Shown: positions 40,027 through 51,185, counted from the stretch's first letter. The stretch: 64,000 nucleotides of DNA from Massilia sp. W12 (GCF_037300705.1 NZ_CP147776.1:1240001-1304000); one strand, 5' to 3'. The notes: a model not told the origin generated them from the sequence alone. Translations and numbers: made by a program.

Positions 40027-41298
40027 ATGAACCGACCTGATGCAGCAGTCCCCGCCACGCCGCGCGGCAACATGAATTTTGTCTTGATGTGCGTCTTTAT
40101 CGATATGCTGGGCATTGGTTTGGTGGTGCCGGTATTGCCCTTGATTTTCGCTAATTTCGCCGACACGCGCGCCGAGCAAGCCGCCCTGCATGGCGCTTTC
40201 ACCACCTTGTTTGGCGTGTTGCAATTTATCTTCATGCCGCTCTTGGGCGCCTTGTCCGACCGCATCGGGCGCAAGCCTGTGCTCTTATTTTCCATGGCTG
40301 GCATGGGCGTGAATTTTCTTTCCACTGCACTGGCGACTTCAATTCCCCTGCTCTTGATCGGGCGGATTATCGGCGGCATGTCTTCCGCCAGCGTGTCGGT
40401 GGCCAACTCGTATGCCGCCGATGTGAGCGCGCCGGCAGAGCGCGCCGCCGCTTTTGGCAAGATCGGCGCGGCTTTCGGCATGGGTTTTATTTGCGGGCCG
40501 GTGATTGGCGGCTTGCTGGGCAGCGTGAATTTGTATTTGCCGCTGTATTTCGCGGCAGCCTTGAGCCTGGCCAATTTGCTGTACGGCTGGCGGATGTTGC
40601 CGGAATCCCTGCCGCCGCAAGCGCGCAAGCCGATTGACTGGCGGCGCTTAAATCCGCTGGCCACGCTTTTACATTTTGTGCGCCAGCCGGGCTTGCAGGT
40701 TCCGCTGCTGATTGTGATGCTGTGCGCTTTTGCGCAAATGCTGTTGCAAAGCAATTGGGTGCTGTACACCAATTTCCGTTACAACTGGGGGCCGCTGGAA
40801 AGCGGTTTCTCGCTGTTTTTAGTCGGCCTGTGCGCCGCCAGCGTGCAAGCCGGCCTGCTGCCGCGTTTGCGCGCCTGGTTTGGCGATAAGCGTCTGGGGC
40901 TGCTGGGGCTGGGCTGCGGCGCAGTGGTGTATCTGGGCTATGGTCTGGCCACGCAGGGGTGGATGTTGTACCTGCTGATTTTGTGCAATCTGCTGGCTTT
41001 CGCCGCCGGGCCGGTATTGCAAGCGATGTTATCGAATCAAGTCGCGCCGTATGAGCAAGGGGCTTTTCAAGGTTCGGTGCAGGCCATCAACAGCCTGGGC
41101 GTGATTTTTATGCCGCTGATCGGCAGTCATTTACTGGCGCAGATGAGCGCCTTGCCGGCGGACGATTGGCGCGCCGGCGAGATTTATTATCTGTGCGCCA
41201 TCATGCAAGGCGTAGCCAGCATGCTGCTGTGGCGCTGCTTTAAGTGCGGCTGGCTGCGCGAGGCGGATGCGCAAGACGGGGCGGGGAAGGCGGGCTAA
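40027..41298 (+). CDS. MFS transporter, TCR/Tet family
   Basis: A 423-aa inner-membrane protein with twelve predicted helices. The MFS motif A is LLGALSDRIGRKPVLLFSMA between helices 2 and 3, and GMSSASVSVANSYAADV lies in helix 5 as in tetracycline-type efflux pumps (TetA/MdtG-like group). This is a family resemblance and does not show tetracycline resistance. ATG 40027 begins MNRPDAAVPATP. It follows the LysR gene by 24 nt and may be co-regulated. The 138-nt spacer to uup has no hairpin. Confidence 0.88.
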   Translation: MNRPDAAVPATPRGNMNFVLMCVFIDMLGIGLVVPVLPLIFANFADTRAEQAALHGAFTTLFGVLQFIFMPLLGALSDRIGRKPVLLFSMAGMGVNFLSTALATSIPLLLIGRIIGGMSSASVSVANSYAADVSAPAERAAAFGKIGAAFGMGFICGPVIGGLLGSVNLYLPLYFAAALSLANLLYGWRMLPESLPPQARKPIDWRRLNPLATLLHFVRQPGLQVPLLIVMLCAFAQMLLQSNWVLYTNFRYNWGPLESGFSLFLVGLCAASVQAGLLPRLRAWFGDKRLGLLGLGCGAVVYLGYGLATQGWMLYLLILCNLLAFAAGPVLQAMLSNQVAPYEQGAFQGSVQAINSLGVIFMPLIGSHLLAQMSALPADDWRAGEIYYLCAIMQGVASMLLWRCFKCGWLREADAQDGAGKAG

Positions 41299-41436
41299 GC
41301 CGGCCCGGCGTCATAGTATTTTCAATTTGAGCAAACCAGTTCCTTGAGCTTTGATTGCCCAGACAGCCGCAGGGATTTCGCGCTCAATTTCTGCTTTGCA
41401 CGCTACAATGACCGTTTTTTTGCCCTCAGGTGCGCC

Positions 41437-43353
41437 ATGGCTGTCATTTCCCTCACTTCCGCCCAACTGGCCTTCGGCCATGTGGCCTTGCTTGATCACG
41501 CTGATTTTTCACTTGAGAGCGGGGAAAAAGTGGGTTTGATCGGGCGCAATGGCGCTGGCAAATCCTCGCTGTTTAAAATCATTGCAGGCCGCACCCGTCT
41601 GGACGATGGCTTGCTGGTGATGCAAAACGGTTTGCAAATCGCCTCGGTTGATCAGGAACCGCAATTTGCAGCCGGACATACTGTGTTTGACGCTGTGGCC
41701 GGCGGTTTGGGCGATTTGGCTGGGCTGCTGGAAGAATATGAGGGTTTGACCGCTCAACTGGGCGGCGCTGATGATGAGGCGCTGCTGGCGCGCATGCATC
41801 AGGTGCAAACCGAGCTGGATGCGCGCGACGCCTGGAATTTGAAAAGCAAGGTCGAAGCCACCCTGGCGCGCCTGAGCCTGCCGCGCGATGCGGCGATTGA
41901 AAGCCTGTCCGGGGGGATGCAAAAACGGGTGGCGCTGGCTGCCGCCCTGGTCGGCAATCCCGATGTTTTATTGCTGGACGAACCGACCAACCACCTCGAT
42001 TTTTCTTCGATTCAATGGCTGGAAAGTTTGCTGCAGGAGTTTCGCGGCAGCGTGCTGTTTATCACCCATGACCGCAGTTTTCTGGACAATGTGGCCACTC
42101 GTATCGTCGAACTTGACCGGGGCCGCTTGTTGTCTTTCCCCGGCAATTTTTCAGCCTACAAAGCGCGCAAGGCGCAATTGCTGGAAATTGAGGCGATTGA
42201 AAACGCCAAATTCGACAAATTCTTAGCGCAGGAAGAAGTCTGGATCCGCAAGGGCGTGGAAGCGCGCCGCACGCGCGACGAGGGCCGGGTGCGGCGCTTG
42301 GAGGCGCTGCGCTTGCAACGCGCTGCGCGCCGTGATTTGCAAGGCCAGGTCAGACTGGAATTGAGCCAGGGCGAGCGTTCCGGCAAGATTGTGGCCGAAC
42401 TGGAAGGCGTTGCTAAAGCCTGGGGCGACAAGCAAATCGTGCGCGATTTCTCTTCGATTATTTTGCGCGGCGATAAAGTCGGCCTGATCGGCCCGAATGG
42501 CGCCGGGAAAACCACCTTGCTCAAATTATTGCTGGGCGAGCTGGCCCCGGATGCCGGCACGATCAAGCAGGGCGCGCGCTTGCAAATCGCGTATTTTGAC
42601 CAGATGCGCGCCCAGCTCAATGAAGACGCCAGTCTGACCGACACCATTTCCCCCGGCAGCGAGTGGGTGGAAATCAATGGTCAGCGCAAGCATGTGATGT
42701 CGTATCTTGGCGATTTTCTGTTTTCGCCGGAACGCGCGCGTTCGCCGGTGAAATCGCTCTCCGGCGGCGAGCGCAATCGCTTGCTGTTGGCGCGCCTGTT
42801 CGCCAAGCCGGCGAATGTGCTGGTGTTGGACGAACCGACCAATGATCTGGATATCGACACCCTCGAATTATTAGAGGAATTGCTGGAAGAGTACGCCGGC
42901 ACAGTATTCCTGGTCAGCCACGACCGCGCCTTTTTGGATAATGTCGTGACCCAGGTGATTGTGGCCGAGGGCGGCGGGCGCTGGCGTGAATATGTCGGCG
43001 GCTACACCGATTGGGAGCGGGTGCAAGCGGCGCAGGCGGCTGCCGCACCGAAAGCGCCGCTCAAGGCGGCAGCTGAAAAGGCGCCGGAAAAAACCGCGCC
43101 GGCAAAAGCAGACAGCCCCAAAGCAAAGAAACTCTCCTACAAAGAGCAACGCGAATTGGATGAGTTGCCCGGGCGCATTGCCGCGCTGGAAGCGGAGCAA
43201 AAGCAGATATCCGAACGTCTGGCCGATGCCGATCTGTATCGCAGTCAGCCGGATGAGGTGAAGCGCTTGAATGAGCGCTTTGCGCAGATTGATGAAGATT
43301 TGTTGCTGGCCTTGGAAAAGTGGGAAGAAATCGAAGCCCGTTCCAAAGCCTGA
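41437..43353 (+). CDS. uup: ABC-F ATPase Uup
   Basis: A soluble twin-ABC protein of 638 aa. The first cassette has Walker A GRNGAGKS near residue 36 and LSGGMQKR; the second has GPNGAGKTT and LSGGERNR; between them is the ABC-F linker with EEVWIRKGVEARRTRDEGRV. The C-terminal coiled coil (KKLSYKEQRELDELPGRIAA) is the Uup-specific DNA-binding domain. ABC-F proteins act on the ribosome; Uup affects precise excision of transposons. ATG 41437 (MAVISLTSAQLAFGH) follows CAGG; the upstream frame to 41344 is not homologous. TACAAT at 41404-41409 may be the -10 of its promoter. Confidence 0.93.
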   Translation: MAVISLTSAQLAFGHVALLDHADFSLESGEKVGLIGRNGAGKSSLFKIIAGRTRLDDGLLVMQNGLQIASVDQEPQFAAGHTVFDAVAGGLGDLAGLLEEYEGLTAQLGGADDEALLARMHQVQTELDARDAWNLKSKVEATLARLSLPRDAAIESLSGGMQKRVALAAALVGNPDVLLLDEPTNHLDFSSIQWLESLLQEFRGSVLFITHDRSFLDNVATRIVELDRGRLLSFPGNFSAYKARKAQLLEIEAIENAKFDKFLAQEEVWIRKGVEARRTRDEGRVRRLEALRLQRAARRDLQGQVRLELSQGERSGKIVAELEGVAKAWGDKQIVRDFSSIILRGDKVGLIGPNGAGKTTLLKLLLGELAPDAGTIKQGARLQIAYFDQMRAQLNEDASLTDTISPGSEWVEINGQRKHVMSYLGDFLFSPERARSPVKSLSGGERNRLLLARLFAKPANVLVLDEPTNDLDIDTLELLEELLEEYAGTVFLVSHDRAFLDNVVTQVIVAEGGGRWREYVGGYTDWERVQAAQAAAAPKAPLKAAAEKAPEKTAPAKADSPKAKKLSYKEQRELDELPGRIAALEAEQKQISERLADADLYRSQPDEVKRLNERFAQIDEDLLLALEKWEEIEARSKA

Positions 43354-43369
43354 GGCTGGTGCGGCGCGC

Positions 43370-44242
43370 TCAATTAAAGCGCGCCGCCGCCTGACGCAAT
43401 TCCGGCAGCATGGCGTTAATCAGTTCCGCATCCAGGCCATGCGGGCGCTGTTCCACATAATCTTGCAAATCCTGCACCGCAGCTTGCGGGCACTCCAGTT
43501 GCGCCCAGGTGAACCCGCGATCGCGCCTGGTCAGCAAATCATCCGGCTGCAAAATCAAAAGACGTTGCAAGACATTCAGCAGCTTGGGCCAGTCTTCGTG
43601 TTCGAGGAAAATGAGTTTTAGGTTTTGCAACATGCGGATCAAAATCTGCCGTCCGTTGCAGGCTTGCAAATGGCGTTTCAATTCATCTGAGGGAATTTCA
43701 TTCAAGCTTAAATCGCCCTGCGGCATATCGAGGGTATTGAGCAAGAGATGCTCCAGTTGCTCACGTCCCAGGCTTTGCCCGGTCAAGGGATCAAGCACCA
43801 CCTCGCCGGATGGCAAATCCAGTTTCATCAGGAAATGGCCGGGGAAGGAAACCCCCTGCACCGGCAAGCTGATGTGCTGAGCGAATTCGAGAAATAAGAC
43901 CGCCAGTGAGATCGGGATGCCGCGCCGGGTCGCCATGACGCGGTGCAAATAGCTGTTGTCCGGGTGGTAAAAATCATTCAGATTGGCGGCAAAGCCCAGG
44001 TCGTGGTAAAAGAAGCGCAGCAGGCAATGCAGTTTTTGCAGACGCGAGGCATCGCTGGGCAGGCGCTGTTGCAGACGGTTGGCGAGTTGATCAAATTCCG
44101 CCAGGGTGGCGGCCAGATCAATCGGCTCTTCCGCATCTTGCGCCAGCGAGAGCGCAGCCTCAAACAGCGCCAGGTTGCGATCTTCACGCACCAGCGCGGC
44201 AAAATAATCCAATTTATCCAAAGGGGCCGGGTTCAGGTTCAT
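43370..44242 (-). CDS. SirB1/transglutaminase-like and TPR protein
   Basis: A 290-aa protein of the SirB1 (YchA/UPF0162) family. An N-terminal transglutaminase-like domain includes FFYHDLGFAANLNDFYHPDN, the characteristic RRGIPISLAVLFLEFA and VSFPGHFLMKL (His of a possible cysteine-His core, though the Cys is not evident here). TPR-like helices follow (LLNVLQRLLILQPDDLLTRR). The role is not known; it lies beside prfA-hemK in some genomes, but not here. ATG 44242 (MNLNPAPLDKL) has no strong ribosome site; the frame extends to 44347. It converges on uup across only 16 nt. Confidence 0.87.
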   Translation of the reverse strand: MNLNPAPLDKLDYFAALVREDRNLALFEAALSLAQDAEEPIDLAATLAEFDQLANRLQQRLPSDASRLQKLHCLLRFFYHDLGFAANLNDFYHPDNSYLHRVMATRRGIPISLAVLFLEFAQHISLPVQGVSFPGHFLMKLDLPSGEVVLDPLTGQSLGREQLEHLLLNTLDMPQGDLSLNEIPSDELKRHLQACNGRQILIRMLQNLKLIFLEHEDWPKLLNVLQRLLILQPDDLLTRRDRGFTWAQLECPQAAVQDLQDYVEQRPHGLDAELINAMLPELRQAAARFN

Positions 44243-44347
44243 GCAAGGATTATAGCCACGCCCCGCAGTGATGACAGGTGATTTTTGCAGAAAAGACAAG
44301 GCGCGCAGATCAGGTTTTAAGGCCGGCGCCGCAAAATTTGCAAACAC

Positions 44348-44376
44348 TTGTCCCGCTTGCCAAATGCGGCTATAAT
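44348..44376 (+). promoter_or_regulatory. Promoter of rpsT
   Basis: TTGTCC (44348-44353), 17-nt spacer and perfect TATAAT (44371-44376). Transcription would begin near 44383, giving a leader of about 70 nt before rpsT. Confidence 0.7.
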
Positions 44377-44453
44377 CTGTCGCTTCACAAAATTCCGGTT
44401 GAGCAAACGCCTTAGCTTTGCCACCGATTAGACCAACTTATCAGGATTTATTC

Positions 44454-44720
44454 ATGGCAAATTCCGCACAAGCGCGTAAGCGCGCACGTCAGGCAGTCAA
44501 GCTGAATGCGCATAACTCTTCCCAGCGTTCCACTCTGCGCACCGCTATCAAAGCTGCCCGCAAGGCAATCCAGGCTGGCGACAAAGCCGCCGCCACCGCT
44601 GTGTTCCAGGCTTCGGTTTCCACCATCGACCGTATCGCCGACAAGAAAATCATCCACAAAAACAAGGCTGCCCGTCATAAGAGCCGCCTGGCAGCTGCTC
44701 TGAAAGCGCTGGCCGCTTAA
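44454..44720 (+). CDS. rpsT: 30S ribosomal protein S20
   Basis: S20 binds 16S rRNA at the 5' domain and helix 44. The 88-aa, Lys/Arg/Ala-rich protein starts [20 protein letters not shown], with the family core [20 protein letters not shown] and the C-terminal [16 protein letters not shown]. The start is ATG at 44454, with AGGA ten bases upstream; E. coli uses UUG for its self-regulated S20. The gene is monocistronic between a strong promoter and an intrinsic terminator, as usual. Confidence 0.97.
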   Translation: MANSAQARKRARQAVKLNAHNSSQRSTLRTAIKAARKAIQAGDKAAATAVFQASVSTIDRIADKKIIHKNKAARHKSRLAAALKALAA

Positions 44721-44782
44721 TTTTTGCGGATACATTCTGCGGCTGATAGCGCTGCTTTGGCAGCGCCGGCGCAGAATAAAAG

Positions 44783-44824
44783 AATGGCATTACGTTTGCA
44801 AGCGCGAGCGTAATGCCATTTTTG
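44783..44824 (+). terminator. Intrinsic terminator after rpsT
   Basis: Perfect 12-bp arms AATGGCATTACG (44783-44794) and CGTAATGCCATT (44809-44820), 14-nt loop, then T residues. It also faces the DUF192 gene on the minus strand. Confidence 0.85.
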
Positions 44825-44859
44825 TTTGTGGCGCCAGAATGGCGTCAGTGTGTCGGGAT

Positions 44860-45291
44860 TTACTTCGGCAGGCCGTCGATTTGCGCGCCCGGCTTGATAT
44901 TTTTTTGCTTGAACCACCCCTGATTCATTTCCAGCGCGTAGCGCACCGGACGTGTGCCGCAATGGGATTCTTCGCTCAGGGGTTGCATATCTTCAATATT
45001 GATAATGCGCCGCTCTTCATCAATAAAAGCGACTGATAGCGGGATGTAGGTGTTTTTCATCCACATGCAAACCTGCGCCGGCGCGCCGAAATCAAATACC
45101 ATGCCTTCGTTATGCGCCATTTTGCGGCGATACATCAAGCCTTGCGCCCGCTCTTCCGGCGCGGCGGCCAGTTCGGCCTTGATCACATACATGCCGATAT
45201 TGAGCTGGGTGACGGGAAATTTGACTTGCGCAGAACAGGGAAGCGACAGGCACAGCAGGGCGGCAGGCAGCAGCAGATGGGCGGATTTCAT
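44860..45291 (-). CDS. DUF192-family secreted protein
   Basis: A 143-aa protein with a signal peptide (MKSAHLLLPAALLCLSLPCS, cut near CSA-QV). The DUF192 core is complete: GLMYRRKMAHNEGMVFDFG, the strand CMWMKNTYIPLSVAFIDE, and HCGTRPVRYALEMNQGWF. DUF192 proteins are small periplasmic or extracellular beta-barrel-like proteins of unknown biochemical role. It is separated by 89 nt and a strong terminator from the small Ala/Ser-rich gene upstream on the same strand, so it probably has its own promoter. Confidence 0.88.
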   Translation of the reverse strand: MKSAHLLLPAALLCLSLPCSAQVKFPVTQLNIGMYVIKAELAAAPEERAQGLMYRRKMAHNEGMVFDFGAPAQVCMWMKNTYIPLSVAFIDEERRIINIEDMQPLSEESHCGTRPVRYALEMNQGWFKQKNIKPGAQIDGLPK

Positions 45292-45336
45292 GGCGGTGCG
45301 GATAGCGTCTTAACAGTGGTAAATGCTGCGGACAAC

Positions 45337-45366
45337 AAAAAAGGCAGGTCGAAACCTGCCTTTTTT
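45337..45366 (-). terminator. Intrinsic terminator of the Ala/Ser-rich gene
   Basis: Thirteen-base arms (45337-45349 and 45354-45366) with core GGCAGGT/ACCTGCC and loop CGAA; on the minus strand it ends in seven T. The symmetrical A/T flanks allow it to act in both directions. Confidence 0.85.
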
Positions 45367-45380
45367 TGCTTCAGACCAAA

Positions 45381-45623
45381 TTACTTGGAAGCGGAAGCGG
45401 ATGCAGCAGCGGCGGAAGCCGGAGCGGAAGCTTCAGCGGAAGCTTTAGCTTTCTTGGCTTTCTTGGCTTTCTTCGGCTTAGCGGAAGCGTCAGCGGAAGC
45501 AGCTGCAGAAGCCGGAGCGGAAGCAGCAGCAGCGGAAGCAGCCGGAGCGGAAGCGGAAGCGGAAGCAGCGAAAGCGGAAGCGGCGAACAGGCTGGCTACC
45601 AGAGCGGCGATGATCTTCGACAT
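45381..45623 (-). CDS. Small secreted Ala/Ser/Lys-rich low-complexity protein, 80 aa
   Basis: An 80-aa protein: signal peptide MSKIIAALVASLFAASAFAA, then a tail made of Ala-Ser and Ala-Pro repeats interrupted by a cationic block KPKKAKKAKKAK at about residues 47-58. More than three quarters of the mature part is Ala, Ser and Lys. AAGGAC precedes ATG 45623, and a strong terminator follows, so it is a genuine, separately expressed gene; the frame above to 45704 is not supported. It resembles acid-shock-type or histone-H1-like tails, but no function can be given. DNA repeats of the GCTTCCGCT type underlie the protein repeats, so length may vary between strains. Confidence 0.75.
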   Translation of the reverse strand: MSKIIAALVASLFAASAFAASASASAPAASAAAASAPASAAASADASAKPKKAKKAKKAKASAEASAPASAAAASASASK

Positions 45624-45794
45624 TTTGAAGTCCTTTGTATTGGGTGGGTTGAAAATTCGGGATTCTTTATTTCGAATCTGCTGCCATAACGGGGTGCGCG
45701 GCAATCGGGTTGACAGTTTTTTGGCGGAAATCCGAAAAAAATCAAAAAAAACGCCGCCACCTGCGCCGCCGCCCGGCTTGGCGCGAAAAAATGA

Positions 45795-46355
45795 TCATTC
45801 TTGCAATTCTTCTGCCTCGATTTCCCGCATCTCGCCGGGCAGCAGCGGGTGGCTGGCCAGTGAAACCGCGCCAATCGCATAGCGCACCAGACGCAATGTC
45901 GGCAGTCCGACGGCGGCGGTCATGCGCCGCACCTGCCGGTTTTTACCTTCGTGCAGGGTCAGCATCAACCAGTCGGTTGGAATATTTGCGCGCTGGCGCA
46001 CTGGCGGGTCGCGCCGCCACAGCCATTCCGGGTTTGCAATGCGCACGGCCTGACAGGGCAGGGTGGTGAAGTCGCCTAAATAAATGCCGCTGCGCAATGC
46101 AGTCAACTGCGCCTGATCGGCCACGCCTTCGACTTGCGCCAGATAGCGCTTGGCGGCTTTTGCGGCGGGGTGGGCGATTTGATGCTGCAGCTTGCCATCA
46201 TCGGTCAACAGCAGCAGCCCTTCGCTGTCCGCGTCCAAGCGGCCAGCCGGATAGACATGCGGGATCTTGATGTAATCCGCCAGGGTGGCGCGGGTGGGGT
46301 GCGCGGAAAACTGGCTCATCACGCCAAAGGGTTTATTAAACAGGATCAGACGCAT
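45795..46355 (-). CDS. rluE: 23S rRNA pseudouridine synthase RluE
   Basis: A 186-aa RsuA-family pseudouridine synthase without an S4 domain, as for RluE (U2457 of 23S rRNA in E. coli). The catalytic motif is AGRLDADSEGLLLLTDD; the start MRLILFNKPFGVMSQF and the C-terminal GKNRQVRRMTAAVGLPTLRL are standard. The open frame extends upstream to 46628, but homology begins at ATG 46355. It diverges from icd across 292 nt. It is the second RsuA-type enzyme in the window besides RluB. Confidence 0.93.
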   Translation of the reverse strand: MRLILFNKPFGVMSQFSAHPTRATLADYIKIPHVYPAGRLDADSEGLLLLTDDGKLQHQIAHPAAKAAKRYLAQVEGVADQAQLTALRSGIYLGDFTTLPCQAVRIANPEWLWRRDPPVRQRANIPTDWLMLTLHEGKNRQVRRMTAAVGLPTLRLVRYAIGAVSLASHPLLPGEMREIEAEELQE

Positions 46356-46647
46356 GGGCAGCCGCTCAAAAAGGTGGTAAACAGGATTGCGCGCGCAGCA
46401 TGCAGGCGGCTTACAGGCGCAACTTGCGGCGCAGCGGGCAAAAACAGCCGATTTTGCCAAAATTTCGCCGTAACTGCCATCCTCAACCGGGAGTGCGGGT
46501 AAAATGCGGCTGCACAATGTGAAACAGATTATGGGCGGAGGTTTCGCTTCCGTCCTGCCCCAGCCGCAGCAAGCGCGGCTGCTGGCATGCCAGGCTGTTT
46601 GCGCATGGCGACGCAGACATGCTTTCATCCCAACTTCGGAGAATACG

Positions 46648-47901
<1,254 letters not shown>

Positions 47902-48009
47902 AACACATGTCGCCGCAGGCGCGCTGCGCTTGCGGCATTTCCCCTGTTATATCAAAAATCGTTGTAAATAGTGTGAATTGGAAATGTTTTGCAATTCGCC
48001 CCTATAAAT

Positions 48010-48037
48010 AAAAAACCCCGCAGGGGGCGGGGCTTTT
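48010..48037. terminator. Terminator between icd and csp
   Basis: CCCCGC (48016-48021) and GCGGGG (48027-48032) form the stem. On the minus strand it is followed by six T, ending csp; on the plus strand by CTTTT, a weaker end for icd. Confidence 0.75.
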
Positions 48038-48055
48038 AGCAAAATATTTTTGCGC

Positions 48056-48259
48056 TTACGCGTTTTGAATATTCGATGCCTGCTTGCCTTTCGGGCCGCT
48101 CACAACTTCGAATTCCACACGCTGCCCCTCCTTGAGGGTCTTGAAGCCTGCCATATTGATTGCGGAAAAATGGGCGAACAAATCTTCGCCGCCATCATCC
48201 GGGGTGATGAAACCAAAGCCTTTGGAATCATTGAACCACTTGACGGTACCAGTTGCCAT
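48056..48259 (-). CDS. cspA: Cold-shock-domain protein
   Basis: A 67-aa CspA-type single-stranded nucleic acid chaperone. The RNA-binding motifs are RNP1 KGFGFI (13-18) and RNP2 LFAHF (27-31). The start [12 protein letters not shown] at 48259 is universal for the family; the open frame continues to 48352 without homology. It has a leader of about 110 nt behind a promoter at 48377-48405. Several csp paralogues are usual; which one this is cannot be told. Confidence 0.94.
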   Translation of the reverse strand: MATGTVKWFNDSKGFGFITPDDGGEDLFAHFSAINMAGFKTLKEGQRVEFEVVSGPKGKQASNIQNA

Positions 48260-48376
48260 AAAAGAACTTTCAAATAAAATCTGAACAAACGAGCTTATGC
48301 AAGAAGCACCGCCAACGCGTCCACTTACCTGCCGCTCCTCCTCCCAGGTCACGCCGTGACGTCACCTGTTATGTGC

Positions 48377-48405
48377 ATTGTTCAAGGAATAAATTTTGAA
48401 GTCAA
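48377..48405 (-). promoter_or_regulatory. Promoter of csp
   Basis: On the minus strand TTGACT (48400-48405), 17-nt spacer and AACAAT (48377-48382). The -35 has four of six consensus bases, as does the -10. The leader of about 110 nt could carry cold-responsive structure, but no cold box is identified. Confidence 0.5.
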
Positions 48406-48573
48406 GTCGTTTTGTAACAAGCTCCATATCTTCTTGCAATCAAGCAAAAAATCGTCTTGTTTTTTGCTACGACGCCCCCATTCTGCAGGGCGTGGCAAAA
48501 GCGCGTAAGATGGCGACTGTGCAATGGCAGGATGTAAGCTGCCATCCCGGCAATCAGACATTAGAATATAAGT

Positions 48574-48882
48574 ATGTCTAGCAATAACGAAAACAGCACC
48601 GTATTAGACCGGCAGGCGGAGAAAGTCAAACCGCCATCGATGTATCAAGTCCTTCTCTTGAACGACGACTATACGCCGATGGAGTTTGTGGTCGCGATTC
48701 TGCAGGAGTATTTCAACAAGGATCGCGAAAACGCGACCCGGATCATGTTGAATGTGCACCGTGAAGGCAAGGGGGTGTGCGGGGTCTATTCAAAAGACAT
48801 TGCAGCCACTAAAGTAGAGTATGTAATCAGCCACGCCCGCAAGGCGGGGCATCCGCTGCAGTGCGTGATGGAGGAAGTATGA
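48574..48882 (+). CDS. clpS: ClpAP adaptor ClpS
   Basis: ClpS delivers N-degron substrates to ClpA for degradation by ClpAP. The 102-aa protein has the substrate-binding core [20 protein letters not shown] and the conserved HAREGxG-like segment [18 protein letters not shown]. The ATG at 48574 has no strong ribosome site. Its stop overlaps the clpA start (ATGA), the usual clpS-clpA coupling. A divergent csp gene shares the 314-nt upstream spacer, which shows only the csp promoter clearly. Confidence 0.96.
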   Translation: MSSNNENSTVLDRQAEKVKPPSMYQVLLLNDDYTPMEFVVAILQEYFNKDRENATRIMLNVHREGKGVCGVYSKDIAATKVEYVISHARKAGHPLQCVMEEV

Positions 48883-51185
48883 TCGCTCAGGAATTGGAAG
48901 TCAGCTTGCACATGGCTTTTGTCGAAGCGCGACAGGCCAGACATGAATTCATTACAGTCGAGCACCTGTTGCTGGCTTTGCTGGACAATCCTTCCGCAGC
49001 AGAAGTGTTGCGCGCATGCGCCGTGCACATTGATGATTTGCGTAAAACCCTCACCAATTTCATCGGCGACAATACGCCGACCGTGCCGGGGGTGGGGGAA
49101 GTGGACACCCAGCCCACGCTGGGCTTTCAGCGCGTCATTCAGCGCGCCATCATGCACGTTCAATCCGCCTCCAACGGTAAGAAAGAGGTCACGGGAGCGA
49201 ATGTGCTGGTGGCGATTTTCGGCGAAAAAGATTCGCACGCGGTGTACTACCTGCATCAGCAGGGCGTGACGCGGCTGGATGTGGTGAATTACATTTCGCA
49301 CGGCGTGCGCAAAGATGCTTCCGGCGATAGCCAGAAAGCGCCGGAAGGGGCGGAAGATGCGCAAGCCGGGGCCGATGGGCAAAAAGAAAGCCCGCTGGAG
49401 CAATTCACCCAGAATCTGAACAAAATGGCGCTGGAAGGCCGCATCGACCCCCTGATCGGGCGTGAAGATGAAGTTGATCGCGTGATTCAAATCCTGTGCC
49501 GCCGGCGCAAAAACAATCCGCTGCTGGTGGGCGAAGCCGGCGTAGGCAAGACCGCGATTGCGGAAGGTCTGGCATGGCGCGTCACGCAAAAAGATGTGCC
49601 GGAAGTGTTGCAAAACGCCATCGTGTATTCGCTCGATATGGGGGCTTTGCTGGCCGGCACCAAATATCGCGGCGACTTTGAGCAACGCCTCAAAGCGGTC
49701 TTAAAGCAGCTCAAAGACAATCCGCACGCCATCCTGTTCATTGATGAGATTCACACCATCATCGGCGCCGGCTCGGCCTCAGGCGGCACGTTGGACGCCT
49801 CCAATCTGCTCAAACCGGCCTTGGCCAATGGTCAGCTCAAATGCATCGGCGCCACCACCTACACCGAGTTCCGTGGCGTGTTTGAAAAAGACCACGCCCT
49901 GTCGCGCCGCTTCCAGAAAGTGGATGTCAATGAGCCGACGGTGGAGCAGACCGTGCAAATTTTGCGCGGCCTGAAATCGCGCTTTGAAGAACATCACGGC
50001 GTCAAATATTCCAATCCGGCCCTGCATGCCGCTGCCGAATTGGCGGCGCGCTTCATCAATGACCGTCATTTGCCGGACAAGGCGATTGACGTGATTGACG
50101 AAGCCGGCGCGGCGCAAAGAATTTTGCCCAAGTCGCGGCAAAAGAAAACCATCGGCAAGCCGGAAATCGAAGACATCATCGCCAAGATTGCGCGCATTCC
50201 GCCGCAATCGGTCAATCAGGACGACCGCAGCAAGCTGCAAACCATTGAGCGCGATTTGCGCAATGTGGTGTTCGGCCAGGATCAGGCAATCGAGGCACTG
50301 GCGGCGGCCATCAAAATGTCGCGCGCCGGGCTGGGCAAACTTGATAAACCGATCGGCTCCTTCCTCTTCTCCGGCCCGACCGGGGTGGGCAAAACCGAAG
50401 TCGCCAAGCAGCTCGCCTTTATTCTGGGCATCGAATTGATCCGCTTTGACATGTCGGAATACATGGAGCGCCACGCGGTCAGCCGCCTGATCGGCGCGCC
50501 ACCCGGCTATGTCGGCTTTGATCAGGGTGGTTTGCTGACCGAGGCCATCACCAAAAAACCGCATGCCGTGTTGTTGTTGGATGAAATCGAAAAAGCGCAT
50601 CCGGATATTTTCAACATCCTGTTGCAAGTGATGGACCACGGCACACTGACTGACAACAACGGACGCAAAGCGGATTTCCGCAATGTGATCCTGGTCATGA
50701 CCACCAATGCCGGCGCGGAAAGCCTGCAGAAGCGCGGCATCGGCTTCACTGACAATAAAGAAGCCGGCGATGAAATGGCCGACATCAAGCGCATGTTCAC
50801 GCCGGAATTCCGCAACCGCCTGGACGCCATCATCAGCTTCAAGCCCTTGGATGAGGAAATCGTCTTGCGCGTGGTGGATAAATTCCTGATGCAGCTGGAA
50901 GAGCAGTTGCATGAGAAGAAAGTTGAAGCCATCTTCACCGAAAAACTGCGTGGTTTCCTGGGCCGCAAAGGCTTTGACCCGCTGATGGGCGCGCGCCCCA
51001 TGTCCCGCCTGATTCAAGACATGATACGCAAAGCGCTGGCGGATGAATTGCTGTTTGGCCGTCTGGCCAGCGGCGGCAAAGTCACGGTCGATCTGGATGA
51101 GGCGGAAAAAGTCGTGCTGGCATTTGAAGTCGGCAGCCGCAGCGGCCCGCCGGCGGTGCGGGCCGAACCGGTCGAAGCCGAGTAA
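48879..51185 (+). CDS. clpA: ATP-dependent Clp protease ATPase subunit ClpA
   Basis: ClpA is the hexameric AAA+ unfoldase that feeds ClpP. The 768-aa protein has a Clp N domain ([20 protein letters not shown]), Walker A1 [10 protein letters not shown], Walker B1 [15 protein letters not shown], then Walker A2 [12 protein letters not shown] and a C-terminal D2 domain ending near [29 protein letters not shown] precedes ATG 48879. clpP is not adjacent, which is normal. A strong terminator follows. Confidence 0.97.
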   Translation: MIAQELEVSLHMAFVEARQARHEFITVEHLLLALLDNPSAAEVLRACAVHIDDLRKTLTNFIGDNTPTVPGVGEVDTQPTLGFQRVIQRAIMHVQSASNGKKEVTGANVLVAIFGEKDSHAVYYLHQQGVTRLDVVNYISHGVRKDASGDSQKAPEGAEDAQAGADGQKESPLEQFTQNLNKMALEGRIDPLIGREDEVDRVIQILCRRRKNNPLLVGEAGVGKTAIAEGLAWRVTQKDVPEVLQNAIVYSLDMGALLAGTKYRGDFEQRLKAVLKQLKDNPHAILFIDEIHTIIGAGSASGGTLDASNLLKPALANGQLKCIGATTYTEFRGVFEKDHALSRRFQKVDVNEPTVEQTVQILRGLKSRFEEHHGVKYSNPALHAAAELAARFINDRHLPDKAIDVIDEAGAAQRILPKSRQKKTIGKPEIEDIIAKIARIPPQSVNQDDRSKLQTIERDLRNVVFGQDQAIEALAAAIKMSRAGLGKLDKPIGSFLFSGPTGVGKTEVAKQLAFILGIELIRFDMSEYMERHAVSRLIGAPPGYVGFDQGGLLTEAITKKPHAVLLLDEIEKAHPDIFNILLQVMDHGTLTDNNGRKADFRNVILVMTTNAGAESLQKRGIGFTDNKEAGDEMADIKRMFTPEFRNRLDAIISFKPLDEEIVLRVVDKFLMQLEEQLHEKKVEAIFTEKLRGFLGRKGFDPLMGARPMSRLIQDMIRKALADELLFGRLASGGKVTVDLDEAEKVVLAFEVGSRSGPPAVRAEPVEAE

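Noticed and set aside
40027-41298. Calling the MFS gene a tetracycline resistance determinant
   Set aside because: Only family-level motifs are present; this group includes many chromosomal pumps with other or unknown substrates.
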